Shown: piece after piece, positions 16,878-26,588 of the stretch
How positions within the stretch are numbered: the stretch's first letter is position 1
Layout of the letters: each line of letters opens with the position of its first letter
From: Vibrio sp. RE86
GTDB lineage: Bacteria > Pseudomonadota > Gammaproteobacteria > Enterobacterales > Vibrionaceae
Direction of reading: 5' to 3'
NCBI RefSeq assembly: GCF_013114545.1
Contig: NZ_VTXI01000006.1
Span: 174,123 to 238,122, forward strand
DNA length: 64,000 bases
The notes under the pieces: generated by a model
What the model was told of the DNA's origin: nothing
Database searches by the model: none
What the model saw: the letters and a program-made list of their open reading frames with translations, nothing else
Position numbers and translations under genes: made by a program

Positions 16878-17324
16878 TTAATCCAATAGTTTACTCAGGT
16901 CTTCTTTTAGGCTTGTGACGGCCTTACTTGCTTTTTCACTTCGAGACGCTTCTGATAAGAGATACTCTATAGCGTCAGACAAGGTACAGCCAAGTTCATT
17001 TGCACGATGGGATAGCTTTTCCCACACACGGTAGTCGAGATCGATCGATTTCTTCTTTGTGTGGATTTGTTCGGCATTAAAATGGCGTTTGCGCTTTGCT
17101 CTTATCGCTTGTTTTAGCTTCTTATCAAACTCTTCTGCCATGTGCTCTTCGATCCACTCGAGAACTTTGGTTGGCTCATGCTCAATTTTTCGAAGTTCAC
17201 TTACCGCAGCGTCAGCTTCACTAGTGTCTATATGGCGTGTGATCGCCTCTCCGGCTTTCCATTTGTTGACTAAATAATTCCATTTCCAACCACACTCCAA
17301 GTTTTCTAGCTGCTGATATTTCAT
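16878..17324 (-). CDS. matP: Terminus macrodomain protein MatP
   Basis: 148 aa. The N-terminal part (MKYQQLENLECGWKWNYLVN, then KWKAGEAITRHID) is the family's four-helix region. KKKSIDLDYRVWEKLSHRAN begins the ribbon-helix-helix DNA-binding part, followed by a C-terminal coiled coil that bridges matS sites. MatP compacts the Ter region and links it to the division machinery. The context matP-lonH-fabA-rmf matches E. coli matP-ycbZ-fabA-rmf. Two matS matches are in this window and dif is 3 kb away. Confidence 0.97.
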   Translation of the reverse strand: MKYQQLENLECGWKWNYLVNKWKAGEAITRHIDTSEADAAVSELRKIEHEPTKVLEWIEEHMAEEFDKKLKQAIRAKRKRHFNAEQIHTKKKSIDLDYRVWEKLSHRANELGCTLSDAIEYLLSEASRSEKASKAVTSLKEDLSKLLD

Positions 17325-17351
17325 TTCAATGCCATATTTTAAACGTTATTG

Positions 17352-17364
17352 GTGACAGCGTAAC
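17352..17364. promoter_or_regulatory. matS-like near match in the matP upstream region
   Basis: GTGACAGCGTAAC fits the consensus GTGACRNYGTCAC at all but one position (GTCAC changed to GTAAC). It lies 28 bp upstream of the matP start, where MatP binding could affect its own promoter. Whether the variant half-site binds is unknown. Confidence 0.35.
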
Positions 17365-17495
17365 CATAACTAAGCTCGGTTACAATGACTATTGTATTCG
17401 AAAAGCGACCCAGATCGTTAGATTAAATTATCTATATATACTGGCTCACTTTTTCTATATAATTTGGCTCCATTTTCAGGACAAAAATTGATTCA

Positions 17496-19142
17496 ATGAA
17501 CCAAGAAAGCTGGCACGCTGTTACGCCTCAATACTCTCGTTATGATGCACAAATCCAACGTTTTTCAGAACAGGACCCTGTTGATTTCTTTGAGATTCAA
17601 CCCCGCTTAAAACTAGCGTTAGAGACGTTAACTCAGCTTAAAGGTTTCAGCCGTTTATTGGTGGTTAATTCTATCGATAATGCGTTCTATCGAAATATTG
17701 TAAAAGATGGCCTTAATCGCTTTGATGCGACATCTCCTTCTTTAACAACTGAGTCTCTAAATATAGCTTCTCTTCTTGGTTCTTACACTTGTGATGAAAA
17801 AGGTGACGTTGTCACCACATCTCCTGGCTTGTTAGACAAAGCCGAATCTGGCTATCTCGTCATTCCCGTCACTCTTTTGCTGGCAAACCCTGCCAGTTGG
17901 CAAGCCTTAAAAGCGGCATTACTTGGAGAAGCTATCTCACCGGTTAACGCCAACCCAAATCGAATTGCATCAAATCCACCGTCGAAAACATATGACGTCA
18001 AAGTTGTACTGGTTGGTGATCGTCACCAAATTGCAGATTTAGAATACTTAGAACCAGAACTATACACCGGTCTTGCACTTTTCACTGAAATTGAAACAGA
18101 ATTTGCACTCAGCAAGGAGTCTGTTGAGCTGTATCTCGGATTTTTGGCTTGGCTTATTAAAAGGTATGAGCTCCCTAGCCTGTCGTTTGGTGCGATTCAT
18201 CGGCTAATGAATGCTGGCGCACGGTACACCGAAGATCAGCATTATATGCCTATTGAAATTCTCTGGTATCTTTCGTTGTTCGAAGAAGCTCGCCTTGGTT
18301 CTAGTAATCAGCTTCTCTCTGAAGTTCATATTGATAAGGCATTGGATAACAAATACCGAAGAGAAGCATACCTTCCAGAACGAGCATTAGCTGATATTAC
18401 AGATGGTCAGGTGATCATCGAGACGCAAGGTGAATGCGTGGGACAAGTTAACGGTCTGACAGTTATAGATGTTCCCGGCCATCCGATGTCTTATGGCGAG
18501 CCTGCGCGAATCTCTTGTGTTATCCATTTTGGTGATGGTGATATCTCTGACGTAGAGCGCAAAGCTGAGCTAGGTGGCAATTTGCATGCTAAAGGCATGA
18601 TGATCATGCAAGCATTTGTAAGTAGCGCTCTTCAGCTTGATGAACCTTTACCTTATTCTGCATCTGTCGTATTTGAACAATCTTACAGCGAAGTCGATGG
18701 CGATAGCGCCACTCTTGCAGAGCTTTGTTCATTTGTCAGTGCACTATCTGAATACCCTATCAACCAGCAGATTGCAGTAACCGGTGCGGTTGACCAGTTT
18801 GGTCGAGTACAAGCAGTCGGTGGCCTTAATGAAAAAATTGAGGGCTTCTACCACGTCTGTAAGCATCAAGGGTTCACAGGTCATCAAGGCGTCGTACTGC
18901 CAAAAACCAACCTCAAACATTTGGCGTTGAACAAAGATGTCGTCGAGAGTATTAAGAAAGACGAGTTTCACATTTGGTCTGTGACGACGGTCGATGAAGC
19001 AATTCCTATCATTATGGGTAAACCATTCCGTGGTGATGACGAAGAGAGCGTGATTAGCAAAATTGCGCAACGTATTGAAAACTTTGAGCGACATGAACAT
19101 CCGCAAGGAATTGTGGAGCGCATCAAAAACTGGTTCGTTTGA
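17496..19142 (+). CDS. lonH: Lon-like serine protease LonH (YcbZ family)
   Basis: 548 aa, compared with 586 in E. coli YcbZ. The C-terminal third is a Lon-type proteolytic domain with the catalytic Ser404 in DGDSATLAE and Lys447 in GGLNEKIEG; the 43-residue spacing equals that of Lon (S679/K722). The N-terminal ~200 residues and the central helical part resemble degenerate AAA regions, and no Walker A motif is seen. A role in cytosolic proteolysis is likely, substrates unknown. The reading frame contains a perfect matS site at 17803. Order with matP, fabA and rmf is conserved in enterics. Confidence 0.92.
   Translation: MNQESWHAVTPQYSRYDAQIQRFSEQDPVDFFEIQPRLKLALETLTQLKGFSRLLVVNSIDNAFYRNIVKDGLNRFDATSPSLTTESLNIASLLGSYTCDEKGDVVTTSPGLLDKAESGYLVIPVTLLLANPASWQALKAALLGEAISPVNANPNRIASNPPSKTYDVKVVLVGDRHQIADLEYLEPELYTGLALFTEIETEFALSKESVELYLGFLAWLIKRYELPSLSFGAIHRLMNAGARYTEDQHYMPIEILWYLSLFEEARLGSSNQLLSEVHIDKALDNKYRREAYLPERALADITDGQVIIETQGECVGQVNGLTVIDVPGHPMSYGEPARISCVIHFGDGDISDVERKAELGGNLHAKGMMIMQAFVSSALQLDEPLPYSASVVFEQSYSEVDGDSATLAELCSFVSALSEYPINQQIAVTGAVDQFGRVQAVGGLNEKIEGFYHVCKHQGFTGHQGVVLPKTNLKHLALNKDVVESIKKDEFHIWSVTTVDEAIPIIMGKPFRGDDEESVISKIAQRIENFERHEHPQGIVERIKNWFV
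17803..17815. promoter_or_regulatory. matS: matS site (MatP binding) inside lonH
   Basis: GTGACGTTGTCAC fits GTGACRNYGTCAC at all positions. It lies within the lonH coding sequence, about 480 bp from the matP start. Confidence 0.88.
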
Positions 19143-19163
19143 ACAAATTTTGATGTGAATTAA

Positions 19164-19180
19164 TACTGATCGGAGTTGTT
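19164..19180. promoter_or_regulatory. Candidate FadR operator upstream of fabA
   Basis: TACTGATCGGAGTTGTT agrees with the FadR consensus AACTGGTCNGACCAGTT at 12 of 16 defined positions. In E. coli FadR activates fabA from a site of this kind next to a FabR site, the same layout as here. Confidence 0.5.
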
Positions 19181-19181
19181 T

Positions 19182-19199
19182 AGCGTACACGTGTTCACT
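19182..19199. promoter_or_regulatory. Candidate FabR operator upstream of fabA
   Basis: AGCGTACACGTGTTCACT closely resembles the FabR palindrome AGCGTACA-NN-TGT-type element upstream of E. coli fabA and fabB. It lies 35 bp before the fabA start, next to the FadR-like site, and should allow repression by unsaturated acyl chains. Confidence 0.7.
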
Positions 19200-19233
19200 A
19201 ACATGCTTCTATCAAATTTTGGAGTAATTGATA

Positions 19234-19752
19234 ATGCAAAACAAACGTGATTCTTATAACCGTGAAGATCTTCTAGCATCAAGCCAAGGTGAACTGTTCG
19301 GTCCGGGTTACCCACAACTGCCAGCGCCTAACATGCTAATGATGGACCGTATCTCTAAGATGTCTGAAACTGAAGGCGACTACGGCAAAGGTCTGATTCT
19401 TGCGGAGCTAGACATTACTCCTGATCTTTGGTTCTTTGATTGCCACTTCCCTGGCGACCCAGTAATGCCTGGCTGTCTAGGTCTTGATGCAATGTGGCAG
19501 CTTGTTGGTTTCTTCCTTGGTTGGGCTGGCGGCAAAGGTAAAGGTCGTGCATTAGGTGTTGGCGAAGTGAAATTCACAGGACAAATCTTACCAACAGCTA
19601 AAAAAGTAACTTACGAGATTCACATGAAGCGTGTTGTTAACCGCAAACTTGTAATGGGTCTAGCTGACGGCCGTGTTCTTGTTGATGGTAAAGAAATCTA
19701 TGTGGCGAAAGATCTTAAAGTCGGTCTTTTCCAAGATACTTCTGCATTCTAA
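19234..19752 (+). CDS. fabA: 3-hydroxydecanoyl-ACP dehydratase/isomerase FabA
   Basis: 172 aa from the ATG at 19234, identical in length to E. coli FabA; GGAG at 19221 is well spaced for it, and a TTG two codons upstream is not needed. FabA makes and isomerises the 2-decenoyl intermediate that starts unsaturated fatty-acid synthesis. The active-site residues are in [14 protein letters not shown] (His70 by E. coli numbering) and [13 protein letters not shown] (Asp84). The C-terminal [10 protein letters not shown] is as in E. coli. Probable FabR and FadR operators lie upstream and a terminator downstream. Confidence 0.98.
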   Translation: MQNKRDSYNREDLLASSQGELFGPGYPQLPAPNMLMMDRISKMSETEGDYGKGLILAELDITPDLWFFDCHFPGDPVMPGCLGLDAMWQLVGFFLGWAGGKGKGRALGVGEVKFTGQILPTAKKVTYEIHMKRVVNRKLVMGLADGRVLVDGKEIYVAKDLKVGLFQDTSAF

Positions 19753-19768
19753 ATTAAGTAATCATTTT

Positions 19769-19796
19769 AAAAGCGACCAACTTGTGTCGCTTTTTT
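19769..19796 (+). terminator. Terminator after fabA
   Basis: AAGCGAC (19771-19777), 8-nt loop, GTCGCTT (19786-19792) followed by a T-run, 17 bp past the fabA stop. Confidence 0.85.
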
Positions 19797-19831
19797 AGCA
19801 ACGGTTCATTTAGTTATAGTGCATTAGAGTT

Positions 19832-19856
19832 ATTATTTAAAGCCCCTTTCGGGGCT
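19832..19856 (-). terminator. Terminator after rmf
   Basis: AGCCCC (19841-19846), loop TTTC, GGGGCT (19851-19856); on the minus strand it is followed by TTTAAATAATAA. It lies 30 bp past the rmf stop. Confidence 0.65.
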
Positions 19857-19885
19857 AGATTCCTTTGCAGTATGTGGATTGGATG

Positions 19886-20059
19886 TTATTTGTAGAGACC
19901 AGTTTGTTTGTCTTCTCTGGCATCGCGCCAACCACCAAGCCAATAAGAACGAGCATCCATCTGCTGATATGGGCATGCCTCCATCGAGCGGCCGTTTAAG
20001 CCAGCTTTATATCCTTGAGATTGAGCTCTTTCTAAGCGGTCACGCTTTTGTCTCTTCAT
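19886..20059 (-). CDS. rmf: Ribosome modulation factor Rmf
   Basis: 57 aa from the ATG at 20059; an upstream in-frame ATG at 20077 would add six residues not seen in the family, and GAGGA is spaced for the inner start. MKRQKRDRLERAQSQGYKAG, then NGRSMEACPYQQMDARSYWL and GGWRDAREDK match E. coli RMF. The protein dimerises 70S ribosomes into inactive 100S particles in stationary phase. It faces fabA, as in E. coli. Confidence 0.97.
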   Translation of the reverse strand: MKRQKRDRLERAQSQGYKAGLNGRSMEACPYQQMDARSYWLGGWRDAREDKQTGLYK

Positions 20060-20202
20060 AGTGTCGTCCTCATACATAAAATGTTTCTTAACGTACTACT
20101 GCTAATTAGCTAGACATCTTAACCAAACTGCACTAACTAATTGTTGTGAAGCTTTTATGGCTTCCTGATTAAGATTCGATCAACCTGCCCTCAAATTCAA
20201 GT

Positions 20203-20242
20203 TAAAAAAAAGGCACAGATTCAAAACTGTGAACCTGTGCCC
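20203..20242 (-). terminator. Terminator after the DUF3466 gene
   Basis: GGCACAG (20212-20218) and CTGTGCC (20235-20241) form the stem; the A8 run at 20204-20211 is a T-run on the minus strand. It follows the stop of the 20259 gene. Confidence 0.8.
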
Positions 20243-20258
20243 TTATTCAATATTTCAC

Positions 20259-21833
20259 TTATTTTCTACGGAACCCAAGCAGACCCAATAGTGTCAGAGC
20301 GAAAATGCCGAGTGTTCCACCTTGGCGTTCTACAGTACTTGTTTCTACTGGACGCTCAGTTATTGACGAACTACCGGAAATAGGAACAAGTTTAACAGCA
20401 ACAAGTTTTGAAGTGCTGTTACACGCTGCATCAATAGCATCACTTGCATATCCACCAGCACAATAGAATGCCGTCGCCGCGATAACACCTGCGTCGTTGA
20501 TATCACCCGCTTGAATAATGCGGTAATCGTTGTTTGAACCTAAGGCATTATCACCGTAAGTTAGGTTATCAAGGTACCATGCTTTACCTTGAAGTGGCGC
20601 TTGAGTTTTGCTTGTTAACTGGGTTATGAAGCCACGTTGCGCACGAGGTTTACCATCAACTTCACGGTGTGTTTCGAAGTCCACCGTACCAACGACTTCG
20701 TCGTACTTGTTAATTCCACCAACTAAACCGTTAGCACCAGTAAAGAAGATATCGCCTGAGAACACTTGAGCCGATGGGCTCGTTAAGTCTGTAACATAGA
20801 ACAATCCATTGCTGTATGCACCGTTACTGATAACATCTCGCAATTTATACGTACCTACCGCAACCCCATTTTCGCTCACTGCTGTAAGTGTAGAGTTGAG
20901 ATAGTTATCAAGGTTACGGTCGCCACTATCGAAACCAGTAACAAACGCTGGATTCCACGTGTCACCATCTGTCGAAGAGAAAACACTCGCTCTCAAACGC
21001 TCTTCCACATCACTGTTATAACCGACAGCGTAAAGAGTAGAACCGACTTTGGTAATATCACGAGCAGCGCCTTGAGGCATAACACGATCGCGTGCAGCAG
21101 CATTATCCCAAGCAAGTTGGTTTACAACACCGTCTTTCCAAATCGTAGCTTTTGATGTGTAATCCGCCCCCGAACCATTCTGGGTCGAGACACTACCAAC
21201 GGTGTAAGTAACTGCACCATCGACATATTGCGCCCAAGCTCTTGAGCGATCACCGTCGGTAAACGTGTCAGTATTCGCGAATGCCGTATTACGTCGCGTC
21301 GAAGTCTGGTAGTTACCAACTGGCTCACCGGCAGCATTGATACTGTTAGCAATAACATTACCCTGTGATGATTGAACATCGGCATTTTCAAGAAACGCTT
21401 TCGAGTTGTTTATGTCACTATTCTCAAATTCGTTTGCGAATCCGTTTGTATACTGAGTATTCGCCCAGTTTTCACATAGAGAATCTGTGTAACCTAAGTA
21501 GTTGTAACAGTATGAACGGAAATTGTCGTAAAGGTTGTCACCGGAATCGATGTAATCAAAGCCGAAGTTGATAAGAAATGGTGACTCATCGCGGTACTGA
21601 AACCCTTCTTGATAACGTTTACCTTCGTACGCAATATCAGACGTTCCTTGATCGCAGTTTTCAGTAAAACAATTCGTCTGACCTAAATCTGTGACCGGAG
21701 AAATCGCTACCCCATAAGTCTGCGCGGCAGATGAATCGTCATATTGATATACATTGTATAACGCCGCATTTGCAGCGAAAGAAGCAGCGACGGTTGCCGC
21801 TACTGTTGAAATCTTAAAAATTTTACTACTCAT
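20259..21833 (-). CDS. DUF3466 family exported protein with GlyGly-CTERM sorting signal
   Basis: 524 aa. A signal peptide (MSSKIFKISTVAATVAASFA, then ANA cleavage near residue 23) is followed by a large extracellular-type domain typical of DUF3466, with HAF-repeat-like segments (VGTVDFETHREVDGKPRAQR is one region) and several cysteines. The C-terminus ends GGTLGIFALTLLGLLGFRRK: a Gly-Gly pair, a hydrophobic helix and basic residues. This is a GlyGly-CTERM signal, normally cut by rhombosortase for type II secreted proteins. It starts 6 bp after uup ends on the same strand, so the two are probably co-transcribed. Confidence 0.85.
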   Translation of the reverse strand: MSSKIFKISTVAATVAASFAANAALYNVYQYDDSSAAQTYGVAISPVTDLGQTNCFTENCDQGTSDIAYEGKRYQEGFQYRDESPFLINFGFDYIDSGDNLYDNFRSYCYNYLGYTDSLCENWANTQYTNGFANEFENSDINNSKAFLENADVQSSQGNVIANSINAAGEPVGNYQTSTRRNTAFANTDTFTDGDRSRAWAQYVDGAVTYTVGSVSTQNGSGADYTSKATIWKDGVVNQLAWDNAAARDRVMPQGAARDITKVGSTLYAVGYNSDVEERLRASVFSSTDGDTWNPAFVTGFDSGDRNLDNYLNSTLTAVSENGVAVGTYKLRDVISNGAYSNGLFYVTDLTSPSAQVFSGDIFFTGANGLVGGINKYDEVVGTVDFETHREVDGKPRAQRGFITQLTSKTQAPLQGKAWYLDNLTYGDNALGSNNDYRIIQAGDINDAGVIAATAFYCAGGYASDAIDAACNSTSKLVAVKLVPISGSSSITERPVETSTVERQGGTLGIFALTLLGLLGFRRK

Positions 21834-21839
21834 TTACTC

Positions 21840-23756
21840 TTAACTTTCCTGTTGCATTGCTTCGAGCTCTTCCCAGCGTTCGAAGGCAATCTCTAATTCC
21901 TGCTCAGTTGCAGTAAGCTTATCAAGCACTGGCTGTGTTTCCTCTACAGGCTTTGAGAAGAAGTTTGGATTATTGACTTTCTCCTGTAGAGTCTCGATCT
22001 CGCTTTCAAGTTCTTCCAACTTAACTGGCAATGCTTCTAACTCTCGTTGCAGTTTATAAGATAATTTCTTTGGCTTACTCTTAACGTCTGCAGTTTTGGG
22101 AGTTTCCTCAACCTGTTTAACCGATTTCGTCGGTTTTTCAGTCGATCGTGACTTCAAAGTTTGCGCGCGTTGTTGCTGCGCATCGTGATAACCACCCACA
22201 AACTCTTCAATGACACCCTCGCCTTCAAAAATCCAACTTGTCATTACCGTGTTATCAACGAACTGACGATCGTGACTTACAAGTAGCAACGTACCCTGAT
22301 AATTGGCAAGTAAATCTTCTAAAAGTTCCAAAGTTTCGATATCTAGATCGTTGGTTGGTTCATCGAGTACCAGTAAGTTGTTTGCTTTGAGGAAAATACG
22401 AGCGAGAAGAAGTCGGTTCTTTTCGCCACCTGACAACGCTTTGACGGGAGTACGAGCACGTTTAGGTGCAAATAAGAAATCTTGCAAATAGCTGAGCGCG
22501 TGTCGCTGACGACCTCCAACCATAACCTCTTGCTTGCCGTCTGCAAGATTGTCGATGACTGACTTCTCTGGATCTAGAATTTCACGGTATTGGTCGAAGT
22601 AAGCCACTTCAAGCTTAGTACCACAATGCAAACGACCAGACTCTGGTTGAAGATCATTAAGAAGAAGTTTCAGTAACGTACTCTTACCACAGCCGTTCGG
22701 GCCAATCAGGGCAATACGGTCGCCACGCATAATGTTGAACGAGAAATCTTTAACGATAGACTTACCGTCAATGCTGTAGCTAACACTCTCTGCTTCAAAG
22801 ACAATCTTACCCGAGCGATTCGCATCGTCGATTTGGATGTTTGCTTTCCCTTGCACTTCACGTCGGTCTTGGCGCTCTTCACGAAGCTTTTTCAGTGCTC
22901 GAACACGCCCTTCGTTGCGAGTCCGACGCGCTTTGATGCCCTGGCGAATCCATACTTCCTCTTGAGCGAGTTTTTTATCGAACTCAGCGTTTTGCATTTC
23001 TTCAACGCGAAGCATTTCTTCTTTCTCTACAAGGTAGTTCTCATAGTTACCTGGGAAAGACGCAAGCTTGCCGCGGTCAAGGTCAACAATGCGCGTTGCC
23101 ATAGACTTGATGAACGCACGGTCGTGAGAAATGAAGATGATTGAACCACGGAAGTCTTTTAAAAAGTTCTCAAGCCACTCAATAGTGGTCACATCAAGGT
23201 GGTTAGTTGGCTCATCAAGGAGAAGTACATCAGGATCGCGCACCAAAGCTCGTGCAAGCGCCGCTTTACGCTGCCAGCCGCCAGATAAGTCGGTCAGCTT
23301 TGTTTGACCATCCAGTTTCAGTGCCGCCAATACATTTTTGATGCGGTCTTCAAAACGCCATGCACCGTTGTGCTCGAGCTCTTCTTGAATACGCGCTAGC
23401 TTGTTGATGTTTTGTTCTGATGGGTCGATAGAAATAAGATCGAGCTGATCTTGGTAGATCTTAAGCTTTTGACCAATTTCAGCCAATCCACCAGCAACAT
23501 AATCAAATACTGAGCCTTCTTGGTTGCGCGGCGGGTCTTGCTCTAGACGTGAAACAACAACATCTTGGGTAACGGTAAGTTTACCGTCATCTAAGAGAAC
23601 ATGCCCCGCTAGAACTTTCATCAACGTCGACTTACCCGCACCATTTCGGCCAACTAAACAAACGCGTTCGTTTTCTTGGAGTGCAAAGTCAGCACTATCG
23701 AGTAAAGGGTGATCGCCGTACGCCAGCAATCCGTTATTTATCGTAAGTAATGCCAT
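21840..23756 (-). CDS. uup: ABC-F family ATPase Uup
   Basis: 638 aa, soluble, with two ABC domains and no membrane segments. Domain 1 has Walker A GRNGAGKST (about residues 37-45), signature LSGGWQRK and Walker B VLLLDEPTNHLD; domain 2 has GPNGCGKST (about 355), LSGGEKNR (about 440) and LLVLDEPTNDLD. The C-terminal ~80 residues (KLSYKLQRELEALPVKLEEL onward) form the coiled-coil DNA- or ribosome-binding tail of Uup. Uup affects transposon excision and ribosome assembly in E. coli. It overlaps the glutaredoxin gene by 23 bp and lies near rlmKL, as in E. coli. Confidence 0.95.
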   Translation of the reverse strand: MALLTINNGLLAYGDHPLLDSADFALQENERVCLVGRNGAGKSTLMKVLAGHVLLDDGKLTVTQDVVVSRLEQDPPRNQEGSVFDYVAGGLAEIGQKLKIYQDQLDLISIDPSEQNINKLARIQEELEHNGAWRFEDRIKNVLAALKLDGQTKLTDLSGGWQRKAALARALVRDPDVLLLDEPTNHLDVTTIEWLENFLKDFRGSIIFISHDRAFIKSMATRIVDLDRGKLASFPGNYENYLVEKEEMLRVEEMQNAEFDKKLAQEEVWIRQGIKARRTRNEGRVRALKKLREERQDRREVQGKANIQIDDANRSGKIVFEAESVSYSIDGKSIVKDFSFNIMRGDRIALIGPNGCGKSTLLKLLLNDLQPESGRLHCGTKLEVAYFDQYREILDPEKSVIDNLADGKQEVMVGGRQRHALSYLQDFLFAPKRARTPVKALSGGEKNRLLLARIFLKANNLLVLDEPTNDLDIETLELLEDLLANYQGTLLLVSHDRQFVDNTVMTSWIFEGEGVIEEFVGGYHDAQQQRAQTLKSRSTEKPTKSVKQVEETPKTADVKSKPKKLSYKLQRELEALPVKLEELESEIETLQEKVNNPNFFSKPVEETQPVLDKLTATEQELEIAFERWEELEAMQQES

Positions 23757-23982
23757 TATTATCTAACCAAACTTGTAGCTGTTCTAAATCAAAGGGCCAG
23801 TTAAGTTCATTTCCGTTGAAGTTAAGCACGGGAATAGTGACACCGTAACGAGAAAATAGCTCATCGTCGAACGCAATATCGACAATATCGACCTTATTTG
23901 AAATGTTGATTTGTTGAGTAAGAGAAAATGCCATCTCACATAGATGGCACCCTTCTGTACTGTATAAAGTGATTGAGTTCAC
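23734..23982 (-). CDS. Glutaredoxin-like thiol protein
   Basis: 82 aa. MNSITLYSTEGCHLCEMAFS holds a thioredoxin-fold CHLC active site (C12/C15), followed by DIAFDDELFSRYGVTIPVLN, including the cis-Pro TIPVL loop. This fits the glutaredoxin family DUF836 type. Its 3' end overlaps the uup start by 23 bp, and its start is 4 bp after the rlmKL stop, so rlmKL, this gene and uup form one operon. The partner of the redox reaction is not known. Confidence 0.85.
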   Translation of the reverse strand: MNSITLYSTEGCHLCEMAFSLTQQINISNKVDIVDIAFDDELFSRYGVTIPVLNFNGNELNWPFDLEQLQVWLDNNGITYDK

Positions 23983-23986
23983 CCCA

Positions 23987-26110
23987 CTATTCCTTATGTG
24001 TCAGTACCCAGCAATTGTGAATGTGTTTGTTACGTCCAAAATCCATTGGTAACGTTTGATGAGAGATGTTCTTCGCTTCAAGACCTAACTCTTGCAAGCC
24101 TTCTTGATCCATTTTGAAGTGACGTTTGTTGTTTGAGAATACGATCGTGCCGTTATCACGCAGTAGACGCTTCAAGTTTTTCATTAGCTGGATATGGTCG
24201 CGCTGAACGTCAAATGATTGCTCCATACGTTTTGAGTTAGAAAACGTCGGTGGATCGATGAAAATCAAGTCAAATTGAGCGGTTGATGTTTCAAGCCACT
24301 GAAGACAGTCAGCTTGTTCAAATCGATGCTGACGACCAACTTGACCATTTAGCTTCATATTCTCCTTCGCCCACTCTAGGTAGGTATTAGACATATCAAC
24401 AGTGGTTGTAGACTTAGCACCGCCACAAGCGGCATGAACGGTACCAGAACCTGTGTACGCAAATAGATTCAAAAAGTCTTTACCCGAAGCCATCTCACCT
24501 AATTTACGGCGAGTAATCTTATGATCTAAGAACAATCCTGTATCTAAGTAATCGTGTAAGTTAACAATTAGCTTCACGCCATATTCGTTAACTTCAAGCT
24601 GTTCTGACTCTTGTGATAATTTCTGGTACTGAGAACGTCCTTTTTGCTTTTCTCGAACTTTTAGTACGACTTTGTTCGCTTCGGTACCTGTTACTTGAAT
24701 CGCCGCACGAATAATATCCGTTAGACGACGCTTTGCTTTCTCTTCAGGGATATTTTTCGGCGCTGCGTACTCTTGAATAACAAGTTGATCAAGGTAAACA
24801 TCGATTGCAACATTGTATTCCGGAAGATCGGCATCATAGATGCGGTAACAATCCAGTTGCTCTTTACGAGCCCACTTGCCAATTTTCGCGATGTTTTTCT
24901 TTAAACGATTAGAAAAGTCTGGAGCAATCATGGTTTCAGCGGTTGAATCACCTTTCGCTTCTACCGGACGATCGCTAATAGAATAGTTCTTTTGGTGACA
25001 CGGTAACGCACCGTTGTTGAGTTTGTATTGTTTATCAGCACGCATGCGTAAACAACTCAATAGTTCATCAGAACTAGAGAAGATCGACGCTTGGCAGCCA
25101 CCAAACTGAGATTTAAGCTGCGCACCAAACGCTGTATAAAGCGCAATCAAACCAGGATGCGTACCTAGACGTTCACCGTAGGGTGGGTTTGATACAATAA
25201 CGCCATTCTCAAAGTTCTCTGGGCGTGTCACTAGCGCTGCGTCGCCCTCTTTAAATTCGATGAGTGATTCAACGCCAGCACGTCTTGCGTTATCGCGTGC
25301 TGTTTTAATCACTCGTGCATCGTTATCGAAGCCATAAAACTTAGCGTCAACTTTTTTGACGCCACGGCGAGCTTGAACATTCGCCTCAGACTTAATCTCA
25401 GCCCATAGTTCTGGTTCGAAATCCTCTAGCACTTCAAAGCCCCATTTCTCGCGTTTAACGCCGGGCGCCATGTTCGCGGCAATCATTGCAGCTTCAATAA
25501 GTAGCGTACCTGAACCACACATAGGGTCTAGAAGAGGCTTGTCCTCGCTCCAACCGCTTCGTTGGATAATCGCACAAGCTAATGTCTCACGCAGCGGAGC
25601 ACGACCTGATTCTGGACGATAGCCACGTTGGTGTAAACCGCCACCCACCATATCAACACCAAGAATGGCCTTATCACGATGTAGACGGACATGAATACGA
25701 AGATCGGCACGATCTTTACTGATCGATGGTCTTGGTAGGTTTTTCTTCTCAAAGCTATCAACTATGGCATCTTTAACCTTCATCGCACCGTACTGGCTGT
25801 TACGAATTTCGCGGTTTGTGCCGTTGAAGTCTACAACCAACTTTTTAGAGCTGTGGAATTGATTAACCCAATTTACGGAAGACGTAGCCAGATACAAATC
25901 CATATCATCGTTACAAGTAAACTCTGAAAGGATACGTACAAAACGCGATGCCAAGCGGCTCCACAAGCAACAACGATAAATTTGCTCATTGGATGCTTTA
26001 AAACGAACACCTGCTTGCACAGGCTTTGCGTTTGTAATGCCAAGCTTAGTTAACTCGTCAACCAATAGGTTCTCTAAACCATTGGACGTAACTGCAAGAT
26101 ATTGATGCAT
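23987..26110 (-). CDS. rlmKL: Bifunctional 23S rRNA methyltransferase RlmKL (m7G2069/m2G2445)
   Basis: 707 aa from the ATG at 26110 (E. coli 702); the frame extends 18 codons further upstream but [20 protein letters not shown] is the proper family start. The N-terminal THUMP domain leads to RlmL, with [14 protein letters not shown] (about residue 193) and the catalytic SNPPYGER (about 310). The C-terminal RlmK part has [14 protein letters not shown] and [11 protein letters not shown] (about 618). The enzyme makes two modifications in the peptidyl-transferase region of 23S rRNA. It heads the rlmKL-glutaredoxin-uup operon. Confidence 0.95.
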   Translation of the reverse strand: MHQYLAVTSNGLENLLVDELTKLGITNAKPVQAGVRFKASNEQIYRCCLWSRLASRFVRILSEFTCNDDMDLYLATSSVNWVNQFHSSKKLVVDFNGTNREIRNSQYGAMKVKDAIVDSFEKKNLPRPSISKDRADLRIHVRLHRDKAILGVDMVGGGLHQRGYRPESGRAPLRETLACAIIQRSGWSEDKPLLDPMCGSGTLLIEAAMIAANMAPGVKREKWGFEVLEDFEPELWAEIKSEANVQARRGVKKVDAKFYGFDNDARVIKTARDNARRAGVESLIEFKEGDAALVTRPENFENGVIVSNPPYGERLGTHPGLIALYTAFGAQLKSQFGGCQASIFSSSDELLSCLRMRADKQYKLNNGALPCHQKNYSISDRPVEAKGDSTAETMIAPDFSNRLKKNIAKIGKWARKEQLDCYRIYDADLPEYNVAIDVYLDQLVIQEYAAPKNIPEEKAKRRLTDIIRAAIQVTGTEANKVVLKVREKQKGRSQYQKLSQESEQLEVNEYGVKLIVNLHDYLDTGLFLDHKITRRKLGEMASGKDFLNLFAYTGSGTVHAACGGAKSTTTVDMSNTYLEWAKENMKLNGQVGRQHRFEQADCLQWLETSTAQFDLIFIDPPTFSNSKRMEQSFDVQRDHIQLMKNLKRLLRDNGTIVFSNNKRHFKMDQEGLQELGLEAKNISHQTLPMDFGRNKHIHNCWVLTHKE

Positions 26111-26588
26111 AGTGATCTTTTTATTCAGTAGAAAATGACCCCCCATTATACCTGACATATCCATGTTTCGTTAGTCGAATACAAGCTTTCATCTAGTTAA
26201 GCCTCTGAATGGCTACAAATTCACCGAATAAGCCTGTGATTTAATTACGACAGCTAGATAGAACTCTCTGCTATCAGTTCTTCCAAGTTTTGAGCCTTAA
26301 TTTGATAGTGAATACTTATTCGCACTTATTTTGGTATACACCAGAGCTCATTTTTTATGTAATTAAACCACAGAATTAGAGGAAATGAGGAATAATTAAC
26401 AATTGAACGGTGTTCGTAGGCTAAAAAGATGAAGAATAAATCTACTTCATTCGGACGTTTTTTGTACTTGCGTCACAAGTGAGACAGACCGATAACGACG
26501 ATGAGGAATGCTATAGGGCTGTTTTTGAACAAAAAAAACCAGCTAATAAGCTGGCGGGAAATGAAACAAAGGAACGAATTGGGTCTGT
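26111..26588. other. 478-bp intergenic region upstream of rlmKL
   Basis: AT-rich leader between rlmKL and zapC, both on the minus strand. It holds the zapC terminator (26531-26554) and presumably the rlmKL promoter. A 17-codon open frame at 26429 on the plus strand is not convincing. No other structure was found. Confidence 0.5.
26531..26554 (-). terminator. Terminator after zapC
   Basis: CCAGCT (26539-26544), loop AATA, AGCTGG (26549-26554); the A8 run at 26531-26538 becomes a T8 run on the minus strand. It lies 35 bp past the zapC stop. Confidence 0.88.

Noticed and set aside
12900..17324. Filamentous prophage or RTX/CTX-like island at dif
   Set aside because: No Zot, replication initiator, coat or RTX genes and no second dif-like copy were found in the window.
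26429..26482. 17-codon open frame starting MKNKSTSFGRFLYLRHK
   Set aside because: Only a weak ribosome-binding sequence, no regulatory residue bias and no downstream gene on that strand within reach.
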